Below are positions 38,201 to 48,147 of a DNA stretch of 64,000 nt, in pieces. Where the stretch lies: contig NC_090295.1 of the NCBI RefSeq assembly GCF_037392515.1, forward strand, positions 25,646,501 through 25,710,500, read 5' to 3'. Numbering within the stretch: the first letter of the stretch is position 1; every line of letters starts with the position of its first letter. Under the pieces are notes generated by a model. It was not told the DNA's origin and searched no databases. It was given only the letters and a program-made list of their open reading frames with translations. The translations under genes were made by a program, and so were the position numbers. Origin of the DNA: Haliotis asinina. Its lineage: Eukaryota; Mollusca; Gastropoda; Lepetellida; Haliotidae.

Positions 38201-39363
38201 TTCAACATTTTTTTACGATCAACATGATTAACTGTCAGTCGTAATCATCGTGTCAGGTCCTATTGGATCGTCACTCATCGTCCTTCCAAAACGTGGTGAT
38301 CGGAATCAGATGTGCACAAGACAAACACCACACTGGTTTTGTTCACTCTGTAGAACTTCAATAAACAATGAAGTCCCGTCAGGGTCCAGTGGTAGCTCAA
38401 ATCGTCACCTCGATCGTTATCGTTAAAGACATCGCAACCACAATCGTATCGTCTCGTAACAGCGTACATCGGTTCGTGATGAACGTTTCGGAACGTACCT
38501 GCGCGTACCACATCGTCCCAAATCGGCGACCCCGATCGTGATGATAGTGTAAAATCGCTACCCAATCTTGGAGTCATCGGGGACAGTCCTATCAAAACGT
38601 ATGTGATCGTATCTGAACGGGTGATCAGACCGTGACAGTAGCGAATCCAAGCGCAAGAAATCGCATCGGAACGTATCGACTCGCATCACCTCGTATCGAC
38701 TCGCATCACCTCGTATCGACTCGCATCATCTCGTATCGACTCGCACCACCTCGTATCGACTCGCACCACCTCGTATCGACTCGCATCACCTCGTATCGAC
38801 TCGCACCACCTCGTATCGACTCGCACCACCTCATATCGACTCGCATCACCTCGTATCCAAACCTGAAATTTCTGAGAAGTTCCACGATCAGATACGAATG
38901 GCAAATCATGACATATGCAACGAATCGCACGACAGTGTGGACCTAGCATAAGGTATGTCTGCAACAATACTGATGTCATGTATCGATAATGCTTCAAACA
39001 ACAGTGATCGAAACAAGACAGAACTGTTAAGGTACATAATTTGCCTAGCTACAAACGAGTTACCAAATGTTTTATGTCGTATATTCCCAGTATCCCATTA
39101 TCCACTGAAGTTCCAATGTTGGAATGACCACTACCATACACGTGTCGTCGTTGTTAATGTGTGGAGTTACGCTGACCAGCTTACCTGAAGTTCAGTCCAT
39201 CCCAGTTGCTCTGAAGCAGGGCTACATCTAGTGCGACCCCTGCAAACACAGTCTGGTTGATCTCCTCAATCACCTTGTCTGTGATGAGACTCACGTCCAC
39301 AACAGTGTTCGGAGTCACGGTGTACCAACACAGCACTAGCACAACTACACAAAACACAGACAT
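21769..39363 (-). CDS. Heparanase-like GH79 glycosidase, gene A (10 exons)
   Basis: Exons 5' to 3' are 39185-39363, 37706-37869, 37278-37451, 35543-35702, 34773-34823, 30475-30675, 29907-30021, 23293-23405, 22592-22729 and 21769-21919. All introns are GT-AG with matching phases, and the total of 1446 bases gives 481 residues. A signal peptide leads the protein. LARGLSPCYLRVGG matches heparanase. The acid/base Glu lies in ELGNEPDEF (E173, split across exons 3/4) and the nucleophile in VWLGETS (E289). MWLDKLG and YWVTLLYKRLVG follow. Heparanases cut heparan sulfate in matrix and lysosome. The spacing before E173 leaves no room for the roughly 48-residue linker that is excised from human heparanase, so a single-chain enzyme is likely. 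Where gene B has HHYY, this gene has HQYT. The substrate is inferred only. Confidence 0.85.
21931..22200 (-). repeat. SINE (family A), beside the GH79-A exon 10 acceptor
   Basis: On the plus strand it begins GTGAGTGAGTGAGTTTAG and TTTTACGCCGC, with the core GAGCATCGATCTGCGCAA. Its tail end lies 11 bases upstream of the exon 10 start at 21919. Confidence 0.85.
23210..23248 (+). repeat. (TA)n microsatellite
   Basis: About 18 TA dinucleotides within GH79-A intron 8. Confidence 0.95.
23483..24102. mobile_element. 620-bp MITE with about 95-bp inverted ends
   Basis: CAGTCTAAGTAAACTTA at the left is matched inverted at the right. The similarity runs on through CGTTACACTCCAC, ACTGAGTCTAACA and GGTCGCGTCA to AACCTTTGAG. 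GGCAGAC lies directly left (23476-23482) and again three bases past the right end (24106-24112), a possible target duplication. No transposase is present. It sits in GH79-A intron 7. Confidence 0.8.
24103..27171. other. GH79-A intron 7, no gene recognised
   Basis: Short frames only. A 33-base direct repeat beginning CACTCGGGACATAAACTTGA occurs at about 26957 and 27047. A GCTGGTTGGC-type simple repeat lies near 25420-25465. No coding similarity was recognised. Confidence 0.4.
27172..27934 (-). pseudogene. Polinton integrase trace
   Basis: The family blocks are HQADFLFLPHDMGRNKTYNY, YALSVVDVTSHYKEAE, ELQVDPKHEFMGAVSQLFSK and, towards the end, YNVDRVDIKDEEPNLYYLKE. This is the retroviral-type core with a following DNA-binding part, used for insertion in living elements. 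Fossil. Confidence 0.75.
28150..28470 (-). pseudogene. Polinton DNA polymerase B trace, C-terminal part
   Basis: FRSKMYFIKKANDDEIRKAK is a typical block near the polymerase C-terminus and resembles the trace at 13.1-13.5 kb. Fossil. Confidence 0.6.
28465..28752 (-). pseudogene. SAP/Rho-N-like small Polinton protein trace
   Basis: Two related motifs, GYSRFRKPQLLTLL and GHSRLRKDKLIKLLED, resemble SAP/Rho-N helix pairs seen in a short protein of Polintons. Putative nucleic-acid binding. It looks the least decayed of the traces here. Confidence 0.5.
29349..29466 (+). repeat. (CTAC)n microsatellite
   Basis: Imperfect tetramer array in GH79-A intron 7. It generates false Tyr-Leu-Pro-Thr repeat frames. 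Confidence 0.95.
30265..30420 (+). repeat. tRNA-derived SINE (family B), diverged
   Basis: A B-box-like AGTTTGATTCCCACATGGG is followed by GTGATATTGCTGGAATAT. It lies in GH79-A intron 6, 55 bases past the exon 6 donor. Confidence 0.65.
30655..31890 (-). repeat. 54-60-bp minisatellite covering the GH79-A exon 6 acceptor
   Basis: About 20 copies. On the minus strand each carries CTGCAG followed by ATATACTTTCTCCCC. The genuine exon 6 boundary reads CTACAG|GTATACCTTCTCCCCC, so the exon edge is itself one member. The copies therefore present many acceptor-like sites just upstream of the exon. Confidence 0.85.
31933..32088. repeat. Foldback element (hairpin MITE)
   Basis: The arms AGGGATAACTGTACTGTGT and ACACAGTACATCTATCCCT are inverted copies. 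The inner arms GGGAACGTAAAC and GTTTACGTTCCC also pair. Confidence 0.7.
32100..33970. other. GH79-A intron 5, no gene recognised
   Basis: No coding signal or clear repeat was found in this stretch. Confidence 0.4.
34000..34555. mobile_element. Foldback MITE with arms of about 90-115 bp
   Basis: The left arm 34025-34117 contains CCGATAAGTCTCCACTATAC, CTACGGCTCTGCCCGATAAA and TTATTATCTCCCTT. These are inverted at 34438-34528. Weaker pairing continues outward. It sits in GH79-A intron 5. Confidence 0.75.
35080..35310 (+). repeat. 22-24-bp minisatellite
   Basis: About ten imperfect copies of GTTGGGGACATGTTGAGTGT in GH79-A intron 4. Confidence 0.9.
35786..36750 (+). repeat. 36-bp minisatellite, about 27 copies
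   Basis: The unit is ACCATAGCTGTGAGAATATA plus TAGACGGATCACTGAA, with variants. It begins about 80 bases upstream of the GH79-A exon 4 acceptor, inside intron 3. The period is a multiple of three, which makes long open frames on both strands (up to 338 codons). I do not regard these as genes. Confidence 0.95.
36885..37083 (+). repeat. SINE (family A)
   Basis: Opposite orientation to the copy at 21931. The core reads GTTGGTTGACACATGTC and the tail side GGAATATTGCTGAGTGCGGC. It is in GH79-A intron 3. Confidence 0.8.
37583..37685 (+). repeat. tRNA-derived SINE (family B), partial
   Basis: AATCTCCACATGGGTACAG is followed by GATGGTGCTGGAGTATGGC and the tail AACTCAACTCACTCACT. It lies in GH79-A intron 2. 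Confidence 0.55.
38063..38555. mobile_element. Possible MITE with short inverted ends
   Basis: TTCACACTATCACGAT at the left is matched by inverted ATCGTGATGATAGTGTAAA at the right. The interior is rich in ATCGTG-type motifs. No clear target duplication was found. It lies in GH79-A intron 1. Confidence 0.4.
38684..38868 (+). repeat. 20-bp tandem repeat, about nine copies
   Basis: Units of TCGTATCGACTCGCATCACC, with A or C changes, in GH79-A intron 1. Confidence 0.95.
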
Positions 39364-39652
39364 GTCGTTGTAGACGGACAAATGGTACAGAAAAGATTTT
39401 ATTCTTATCAGTTGAGTCCACAGGTAACAATCTCCACACACGTCAGATATGTCCAGAAGGATAAGCTATCAGTGTCTAACCTGGTTTAATAATTACATGC
39501 CCGGGAGTTGAACAAGGCTGGAAGATGAAGTCCATGCCAGGTACAGTTTATGAGTCTTTTCTGTACTTTCAGTTATGTTTAACTGAACGACTATTTTTTT
39601 CAGAATAAACGTTAATTTTCTAAATGAAACGGACAAAAGGGTATAGTCTTTC

Positions 39653-39658
39653 TTTATT
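39653..39658 (-). promoter_or_regulatory. Polyadenylation signal of GH79-B
   Basis: AATAAA on the minus strand about 115 bases after the GH79-B stop (39771-39773) and 290 bases before the GH79-A start codon. Confidence 0.5.
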
Positions 39659-39770
39659 GAATTACAGAATCATGCAGTTGAATGAATTATACATCATAAA
39701 ATATATTTAAAACTGATTATGAACACCACGTCACATGGTATGTGGGGGTCAGCGTCAAGGTCATGTTTAA

Positions 39771-42700
39771 CTATTTGCACGATGCAACTTCAGCTTGTGG
39801 GAATACCAGGAAGCCGAATGATGTTGGTGGCACCGTGATATCTGAAGTCAGCTTGCTTGGAGTCAATGGAGGCAGAACGTCGTTGACCAGGTTGATGGGC
39901 GCTCCATTTAGGTTCACGCTACTATTAACAACAGAATATTGTGTTACTCTCTTTTCATTTTTCAAGGTAGCTTTACATATACCTGTTTAGGCGTGCTGGA
40001 AGCTATCAAGTTACTTTACCAAGATAAAAGAGAATATTGCTGTGGCTAGTTTTTGTTCAAAAAGAGCACAGGGATGCCTTTCGCAGTTTTCTGTATATTA
40101 CTTAGTAGTGTAGCAACGTAAACATGGTTCATGATAAGACCTACGTGGCTGTGAGATTGTTGTTGGGTGCGGTAAGCCAGTAAACATGGTTCATGATAAG
40201 ACCTACGTGGCTGTGAGATTGTTGTTGGGTGCGGTAAGCCAGTAAACATGGTTCATGATAAGACCTACGTGGCTGTGAGATTGTTGTTGGGTGCGGTAAG
40301 CCAGTAAACATGGTTCATGATAAGACCTACGTGGCTGTGAGATTGTTGTTGGGTGCGGTAAGCCAGTAAACATCTCGGGACTGTCCGGCAAACTGGGGTA
40401 ATGTCAGTGTGATGTCAGACTCGTGAAGATTCATGGCGTAGACGACGACACTGCCTGCGCCATATTTGTACACGCTGAAGATAGAGTGAGATTTGATAAC
40501 TTAGTGCTTGTGCTGCCATTACATATCCAAAATATTTTATATATCTAAGATGCTTCGGCGAAAGATCAAAGGCGCCGACAATACTTTATCAGACGATAAT
40601 GTGCACTTTTTGCATTACGCCACAGTGGGTTGACGTCGCTACGCCATTCCAGTCTGCCCCCTCGTAATCGAATTTTTTTGCATTACGTCACAATGTAACC
40701 GACGTCACGATGGATGTCAGTTGCCATCGCCTCGTACAGCTTCCCACAGTAAACTGCTTCGTCGCATCCCGTTTCATGGTTTGCAGTTGCACCACACAGC
40801 CAACATCACTATGGAAACATTACGTTTATGTTTTTCGACGGATAAAATGTCTCATAGTTCGACTCAAAATCTTACAGAGACACGGTAATGTTGGCAATGT
40901 TTACATTCCCACAATGCAATCGTGGAATGTCGCTTGACTTGTCAGCTTCCTCTGAATGTACTAATCTAAACTTTCGTTGGTAGTAGAAATGAGACGGTCA
41001 TATTGTCTTGTATGGTTTAAGAGAATCACGGATGTAATTAAAATGATCTAGACAAGATATTTAACCCGAACATAAACCATCATCAAACTGTTCATTATTT
41101 GTTTTTCTAGTAACGTTTGTCTTAACGTAGGGGCTGGCACGTCAAAAGAACAGCGCGTCAGTTAGCCCTGTGCGAGGATTCTTAATTTAGGTCAAAGACA
41201 CCGTCGTTTGTTTTCTGCCATAGATTAATCGAAATTAGGCTTAGAAGTTATTGAATACGACATCTTAGAAAAGAAATACTATTCGTTCTACCACCATGTA
41301 TAGTGTAATAAAGCACACTTTCGCCCTGAACTATTATAGTTAAAGCACGAGGACGCTCGCTTTAACTATAGTAGTTCAGGGCGAAAGTGTGCTCTCTTAC
41401 ACTGTACATGGTGGTAGAACGAACTGTATTTCTTAAATAACGATTGTAATGCGAATATTCATTACATTATATATGAAATGTCTCCATAAATGCACTTTGA
41501 ATGACGACAAATTTAAAGAAACGATATTTGATTGAATAATATTCTGCATTACGTAGGCCGTAGACTTTAATCGCAACATCCTTGCAACATCCATTTATAG
41601 TTCAACTTTTATTCATAAAAAACACAATGACTTTCAGCATCAGGAACCTGTAGTGAGTGTGTGTGGTTTATACAGCTTTTAGCAATATTCCAGCAACAGC
41701 ACGGCAGGGAACACCAGTAATGGGCTTCACATATTTTACCCATGTGGGGAATCGAACCTGGACTTTCGGCTTGACGAGCAAACGCTTTAACCACAGGGCT
41801 ACCCCACTTCAATGGTTTGAATTGGAAGGAAAGACGAACGTTAATCAAGCTCGACCTGATTCAAAATCCATAAAAGAAATGTTAGAAAATGTAGACGGTG
41901 CTTAATTATTGTTTCTGTGCATATACACGCCTACGGGACTTGTGATATGGACCCATTTTCATTCTGGGGAGTATTCGCTGTGAACTGAAACGCTACTACA
42001 GAGTGAAGTGCTCACCTTGTTCGCTTGGCACAGTGGGCATAAACCCTGACAGACTTATCGACCGTAGTTGTAAGGTTGAACACGTGACTTCCAACCAGTC
42101 TTTTGTACAGCACAGTCAGCCAGTAGTCCTGGAAGAGACAATGTCTTCAGTCAATGTTAGCAGCTCTACCCCTATGGATATACAATGTACTGGTATCAGC
42201 CTTGATGAAGACGGGGATTCTTGCTTTCCGAGATAAGGATAATTCCCTACTTACAGGGTTGGGGTAGAAGGTGTTTTGTTGTATCAAACTATAGTTTCCT
42301 CCATAGAAATCCTGGCGGAGAACAGCTTTCACTCCCATCTTGGCACTGAGACCCAGCTTGTCCATCCACCTGAAGTAGATAAGTACATGAGACAGTGGCG
42401 TCCGGTCTGTTGTCTTCGTTGGCACCATACTACTGAAACAATTTTCAGCAAGTAAGTGAATGAGTTTAATTTTATGCTACCCACAGTAATATTCAAGCTA
42501 CATGACGGCGGTCAGTCAATAATCGAGTCTGGACAAGACAATCCAGTGATCAACAGCATGAACATCGATTTCCGCAACTGGGATATGATGACATGTGTCA
42601 ACCAAGTCAGCGAGCCTGAGCACCCGATCGCGATTGTCGCCTCTTGCAGACAGCACAGGTTACTGAAGATCAATTTATACCCTGATCTTCAAACGTCGAC

Positions 42701-45700
42701 ATCTTTTTCATGTTGTAAAAATAATCTTGTCATCATCGACTACTGATTCTCGTGTGTCATCGTACGTGAATACTATGGTATCTAGTTATGGTCATATGTC
42801 GTATGTACACACAAAAATCCTGCGACGTATGTGTCCGATATCCCTGGAGTTCCTGTGTTGTAAGCCGATGACGTCTCGCCCAGCCACACTGGTTTCCCTG
42901 GGATATCGGCTTTTCCCATAGCAAGAAAAGATTCAATCTTGGCCTTGAGGCTGTCCATAATGTTTGGGTCCAAAAACATGCTCAGCACGGAATGTCTACC
43001 ATCAAAGTAGTAGCTGTTGTTGAGAAAAAAAAACAGAAGCAAATAGATAAAATACAAATAATAGATGTGGGTGCAGTAGTATCATTCGAAGGTTTTGAAA
43101 TGACATATGAAAGTTGTACAGATAATTTTAATAATTATTATTAGATTTGAGTATTAGACAACTTACTGGTGGACTGTAGCTGCGTTTACAACACCCCCAC
43201 CATCTCCTTTCAAGAAACTGCAACAGAGCGAAACAAAACTAATCTACAACGCATAAAGCATAAACGATAAAAATTGTATTCACTTTTGAGATATATTTTT
43301 CGACCAGGATCCTGCGTATTACCAATAGACCATGCAACATTGTCGACCACAACCAACATTTGAAACCAGTTGAGATTAGAACACGAAAGCGCTGTACATT
43401 TGCCTCATATATCTACAACACATTTAACATAGTTCTTTATTTGAAGAACGCCGTGCAGACAACACACACTTACTCGTCCACGTACTGCCCGACACCGGTA
43501 GTATCTGGGCCGATGATCAATGACTTCTCAAAAGGCAGAGACTTCAACACGTTCTGTAGAGTAACGAAGTCCTCGCCCAGCTGCTGCGGAGACACTTTCT
43601 TCGGGAAAATGTCAGGCTCTGTGTACACACACAACTCACACATCTATCACCGTCAACAATATAGTGCATGTTAAATTACAAATCAAATGCTGGATTCCCA
43701 TTTTGTTTAAATATGTAGGGTAGTATTAATGGCTACTATAGCCTTCGTATCTTCTAGTGTGCAAATGTTTAAACGTAAAATGTTTCTACGTCATCTTCTT
43801 TGTCGACCTCGACGTGTTTATGTTGAAAGGTACATTTGTGACCAACTGAACCATTGATAGGGCCAGAGCGAACTGTTCAGTCCTCTCGTAAGGCTGTGCT
43901 GTGAGAAACGGCATGTCTTAAATCTGTCCAGACTATTTGAAATATGAATGTGAACTTTGAATGAGTAGAGTGCATTATAAGCTGAGGACAAGGGACACGT
44001 GTGAAGGCAATATTTATGTCTTCATCGTGATGCATGGGGAAGAATCCAATAATGGCACAGACGTCTGACATTCACAGTTCAGTGAGTTTTTGAACATTTA
44101 CCGTTTCCAAGCTCAAATCCATACATAGGATATCCTTTGTTCGCTGTGTACTGCAGCAAGACAAGGGCGTTCATAGGATCCCACTCCGCTCCACTTCGTT
44201 TCTTGGCGTTGATGCCAAAGATCATCTTCCATCCCACCTCCTTCACAAACATGTTGAAATTGTCCCAGTCTTCCGCTTTGGAAAGAAGTCAGAAATATTC
44301 ACTGGTGCAAAAAAACGGAACTTTTCTTGAGCTAAATACATGAACAATGGTACGCAGTCATAAGAATGAGATTCAGGGATGTCCTCTTACGTACTGGACG
44401 TAATTCTTACGTCATCCTTGCAGTAGACTGGTTTTACCTGTCATGGTAAAGTTTGTTGTGAAAGGTGGGCGAACCAATTTGGAAACATCTTTCTTTCCGA
44501 GTCTGTTGGGGTCAAAGGTAAGCGAGTCGCATGCCGTACCCCCAATGCGCAAAAATGACGGAGCAATTCCCTTGGCAAGATTCAACATACGTCCGTTTCT
44601 GGAGTAAGAATCTCATGATTAGGCAGTTGCTGGACAATCAAGACGAGGTGCATGCTTTCAATGGACACAATTAAAGTCAATGCTATGTCCAATGTCTGTA
44701 AGTCGGCATGCTGTAGTCAAATCTATAACTAAACATTTACCAGATGAATACATATGTAATATTGGTAGCAGTGTTACTATCATTTGAAATGTTGTTGAGG
44801 ATTACTCAGTCGTACTCTAGTGTATTAGGACATCAAGTAAAAGAGTGATCTGCTAACACAAAGTCTGGTATTATCTCCAACTTGGTGTAGCGATATCCTG
44901 GATGAAGACCCCTGAAACGATCACAACTCAATATGGGATGTTGACCATCGCCGCCATGGCATCACGAGGTCCTGGATATCCAAACCTTAAAAAAACCTTA
45001 AAATGATCACCACGCAATATGCGATGTGGCCACCATCCACTTTAACAACGTGGTGAATGCGCTGTAGACAACTTGCCACCCAAAACCGGACGACCTATGG
45101 AATAAACACCTCCTCCTCAATATTTCATCATGACTGAAACAGTCAGCTCATGTACCTCCATGTATAGCAATATCTCAGCATATCTAAAAGATGGAGCAGT
45201 CGAAAGGATGTGTGGTCGGTTATAAGAGTCTCCAATGGTTGAAGTCACAGAATTGGATACTTCCTGTAATCAATCCAATTTTCATTCAATCTGTAGATGC
45301 CTTAACACCTACGGCCATGTCTGTCCATCCGTCACAGTGACAATACTGAAAATCGACAAGAGATGTGAAGAGACTACTACTGTAATTCTAGTTGTGTTCA
45401 AGTCTTCTTACCTCCTGTTCCACAATCAGTGAGTAGTGGAACGTGGACACCAACCTGAAGTTGAAATTCTGTACATTTATCGCCCTAGAGATGACTTCAG
45501 ATATCTGCTAAAGGCAATTTAAAGACAGAATAATAGGAAACAAGGAATTAACTTGAAAGTAAAACCTAAGTGAATGTCATTGTTCGAAGACATTCGTTGT
45601 ATGGGTATGTTGTAGAGTTGCAGACTGCTATACAGACTCTAGGTAACTGTGAACTATACCTGAAGTCAAATCCCTCCCAGTTATCTTGCATCAGGTAGCA

Positions 45701-45847
45701 GTCCAACGTAACACCCATGAACACATCTTCGTCAATGTCCTGGATCACCTTACCTACATCAACACTGATGGATACCTTAGGTGTCTGAAGAGTCACTTGC
45801 TGCACAAAATACATACAAAATACGGCGAAAGCTGGCAAAGCAGACAT
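39771..45847 (-). CDS. Heparanase-like GH79 glycosidase, gene B (10 exons)
   Basis: Exons 5' to 3' are 45660-45847, 44438-44598, 44102-44269, 43474-43618, 43167-43217, 42813-43013, 42255-42369, 42016-42128, 40331-40474 and 39771-39921. Phases agree throughout; 1437 bases give 478 residues. The start Met is followed by a hydrophobic signal peptide. Key blocks are [32 protein letters not shown] (acid/base E173), [20 protein letters not shown] (nucleophile E284), [13 protein letters not shown] and [13 protein letters not shown] at the end. It is a tandem paralogue of gene A: exons 5, 6, 7, 8 and 10 have identical lengths and E173 the same number. The vertebrate-type cleavable linker is largely absent. 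It probably acts on heparan-sulfate-like glucuronides outside the cell or in lysosomes. Exon 9 ends inside a 62-bp tandem repeat. Confidence 0.88.
40127..40374 (-). repeat. 62-bp tandem repeat carrying the GH79-B exon 9 end and donor
   Basis: Four apparently identical copies. On the minus strand each holds the codons for [11 protein letters not shown], the donor ..CCAC|GTAGGT and 27 bases of intron. Only the first donor in transcript order (40331/40330) keeps an open frame, because the next in-frame codon is TAG. Confidence 0.9.
41272..41433. repeat. Near-perfect hairpin, arms about 75 bp
   Basis: Left arm 41272-41346 and right arm 41359-41433 are inverted copies (CGTTCTACCACCATGTA ... TACATGGTGGTAGAACG) with a loop of about 12 bases. 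It is a foldback MITE in GH79-B intron 8. Confidence 0.85.
41655..41808 (-). repeat. tRNA-derived SINE (family B)
   Basis: On the plus strand it reads AGCAATATTCCAGCAACAGC, then CCATGTGGGGAATCGAACCT (the B-box inverted) and CTTTAACCACAGGGCTACCC. It lies in GH79-B intron 8. Confidence 0.8.
42451..42650 (-). repeat. SINE (family A)
   Basis: AGTAAGTGAATGAGTTTAAT is followed by CAATAATCGAGTCTGGACA and CATGTGTCAACCAAGTCAGC. It lies in GH79-B intron 6. Confidence 0.8.
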
Positions 45848-45935
45848 TTTTGAGTTTGGTTGGCGGACAAATTGCTGACGTTTAACTATATTGACCTCGG
45901 ATCTTATCAAGTGTATCACAAGGCCACAAGGCAAC

Positions 45936-45943
45936 ACTTTTTA
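45936..45943 (-). promoter_or_regulatory. TATA-like element upstream of GH79-B
   Basis: Minus-strand ATAAAAAG about 90 bases before the ATG at 45847, a plausible core promoter position. Sequence match only. Confidence 0.3.
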
Positions 45944-45969
45944 TCTGTTCATGTGTGCCAATAGGTTAA

Positions 45970-46003
45970 TGCATATGTATGTATGTATGTATGTATGTAT
46001 GCG
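45970..46003 (+). repeat. (GTAT)n microsatellite
   Basis: About eight GTAT copies upstream of GH79-B. A second short run lies at 46290-46335. Confidence 0.9.
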
Positions 46004-46019
46004 TACGTCTACACACCTG

Positions 46020-46290
46020 TGGTTGGCTGGTTTGTAGCATTACGCCGCACTCAGCAATATTCCATCCTTATGACGTTGTTCTGTGAATAATCAAGTCTGG
46101 ACCAAACCATTCAGTGACCAACAACATGAGCATCGATCTGCGCACTTGGAAACCGATGACATGTGTCAACCAAGTCAGCGAGGCTGACCACCCGATCACG
46201 TTAGTAGCCTCTTACGACAAGCATAGGTACTTTTTATGGCAAGCATGGGTTGCTGAAGGCCTATTCTATCCCGGGACCTTCACGGGTCGT
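46020..46290 (-). repeat. SINE (family A)
   Basis: CATTACGCCGCACTCAGCAA at one end, the core CATGAGCATCGATCTGCGCA, and CTATTCTATCCCGGGACCTT at the other. Confidence 0.85.
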
Positions 46291-46715
46291 ATGTATGTGT
46301 GTACGCACGTATGTATGTATGTATGCATACATACATACACTTAAGTTAAATAAATGAATAAATTATATACATTGTAAATACATAAGGTAGTTAAATAATA
46401 TCATGTTTCAATTTTATTTTCAGGGATAATGTAGCAATTACAATATGACGTCATTACACATACATTATGACGTCACAGTAGGGACATAGTTCTAAAATGA
46501 CAAGGTCAAGGCTTACAATGATTTGACCTATCGAATCTATGAACTAGTATTCTCGTACTATTAGTTTTATAGACCTCAATGAAACGCTGATCATAATCAG
46601 AACATCATACCAACTCTGTGAGGTTTTTGCAAAATATTTTTCCTTAAAATAAACAAACTTATTTAACAAACTATCATTAAAATATTGACACACTTCACTA
46701 TTTGCTACGAGGTGG

Positions 46716-46849
46716 GAGTGCAGAAAAAGGGACAGCCAGGTGTGCGAGAAAGCACGGAGACACTACAGCACAGGTTAATGAATAAATAACTTTCTCGGCA
46801 CTTGTGCGCGTGCTTCTCGAACACCTGGCTGTACTTTTCTCTGCACTCT
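46716..46849. repeat. Foldback element (hairpin)
   Basis: The arms GAGTGCAGAAAAAGGGACAG and CCAGGTG are matched inverted by CACCTGGCTGTACTTTTCTC and TGCACTC. Confidence 0.75.
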
Positions 46850-47827
46850 TCATTTAGATAAATCGTCAGAGTGGTTTGTTCCAGAAAATAATAGCTCCTT
46901 TGTGTTCTACCTTCCTGTGTTGCTGTCTCTATTATGTGTACATGTTACCGTAATGTCTTCTCTCTGGGAGACAGCCATATAACCATATCTTACAAATCAA
47001 GGTGCACAGTCATGGAATCCAAACCAAATTCAGTTATCTAATGATCAGAAACCCGAAAAATCTTGCACTGACGGGGTGTTATGCTTTAAAGTAAGACAGT
47101 AACTACCAGCGACATAACCATTGAATGGCATACGAAGGGCATCCGTGTGATTTTCTTCATACTGAAAAATTATTAACATGCTCTCTTTTGAATGCGTACA
47201 TGTGTATACAGATTGTCTAAACGTGGTAGCCCAGTCTTATGGCACGTTCAGTCGTTTCAACCGGCAAACCGTCTCAAGGCAACAAAAGAGCCATAGTTGA
47301 CAGCGAGAGACAACCTCTTTGAAGAGATAGATCAGTACCCCTTGATATTGATCATATGTGCAGATGCTTGTATATATGTTTTACCCATATACACATGCCA
47401 TGTTCGTCTTTGGAGACTGTGGTACATAATAACGCTTAAATTCAATAAAGTTTTATTTACCTAAAGTATTCATTCAACACAGAAACATGAACATGAACAT
47501 AACACACGTTATTCTCCAGACAGTGGGCAACGAATAGCTGACACAGTCCAACTCTAACATGTGTATAGCTCTAGTTGTAGTACACGGTGACGCTATTAAA
47601 ATAGTAACAAGATACCTTTGATCTTAGGCGAGGTCACAGTATTCTCAGATAAGCATGTATTTCGGTAAAGTCAAATTTCGTCTGACACCAGGGTATGGGA
47701 GTTACTTCAACAAGGCCGTGTCCAAGGTGTCAACGGCAACCATTCACACGTGATCAGCATTTCGCTTCAACACATCACGTCTTAAGCTTCAAGACACTTT
47801 GTAACGATTCCCGTGCATCTAACATAT
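46850..47827. other. Intergenic, no gene recognised
   Basis: Between GH79-B and the M13 gene. No coding or RNA signal was seen. Confidence 0.4.
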
Positions 47828-48147
47828 GAATCATCCAACATACCATCTAGCAAACATGAAACATGTGACATACCATCTAGCAAACATGAAACATGTGACA
47901 TACCATCTAGCAAACATGAAACATGTGACATACCATCTAGCAAACATGATACATGTGACATACCATCTAGCAAACATGAAACATGTGACATACCATCTAG
48001 CAAACATGAAACATGTGACATACCATCTAGCAAACATGATACATGTGACATACCATCTAGCAAACATGATACATGTGACATACCATCTAGCAAACATGAT
48101 ACATGTGACATACCATCTAGCAAACATGATACATGTGACATACCATA
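47828..48147 (+). repeat. 30-bp minisatellite, about 11 copies
   Basis: The unit is CATACCATCTAGCAAACATG plus AAACATGTGA, with an A/T variant. The period divides by three, which creates frames of over 100 codons in several phases. It has no spacers, so it is not CRISPR-like. Confidence 0.95.

Noticed and set aside
47828-48147. CRISPR-like array
   Set aside because: Units follow one another without unique spacers, in a eukaryotic setting.
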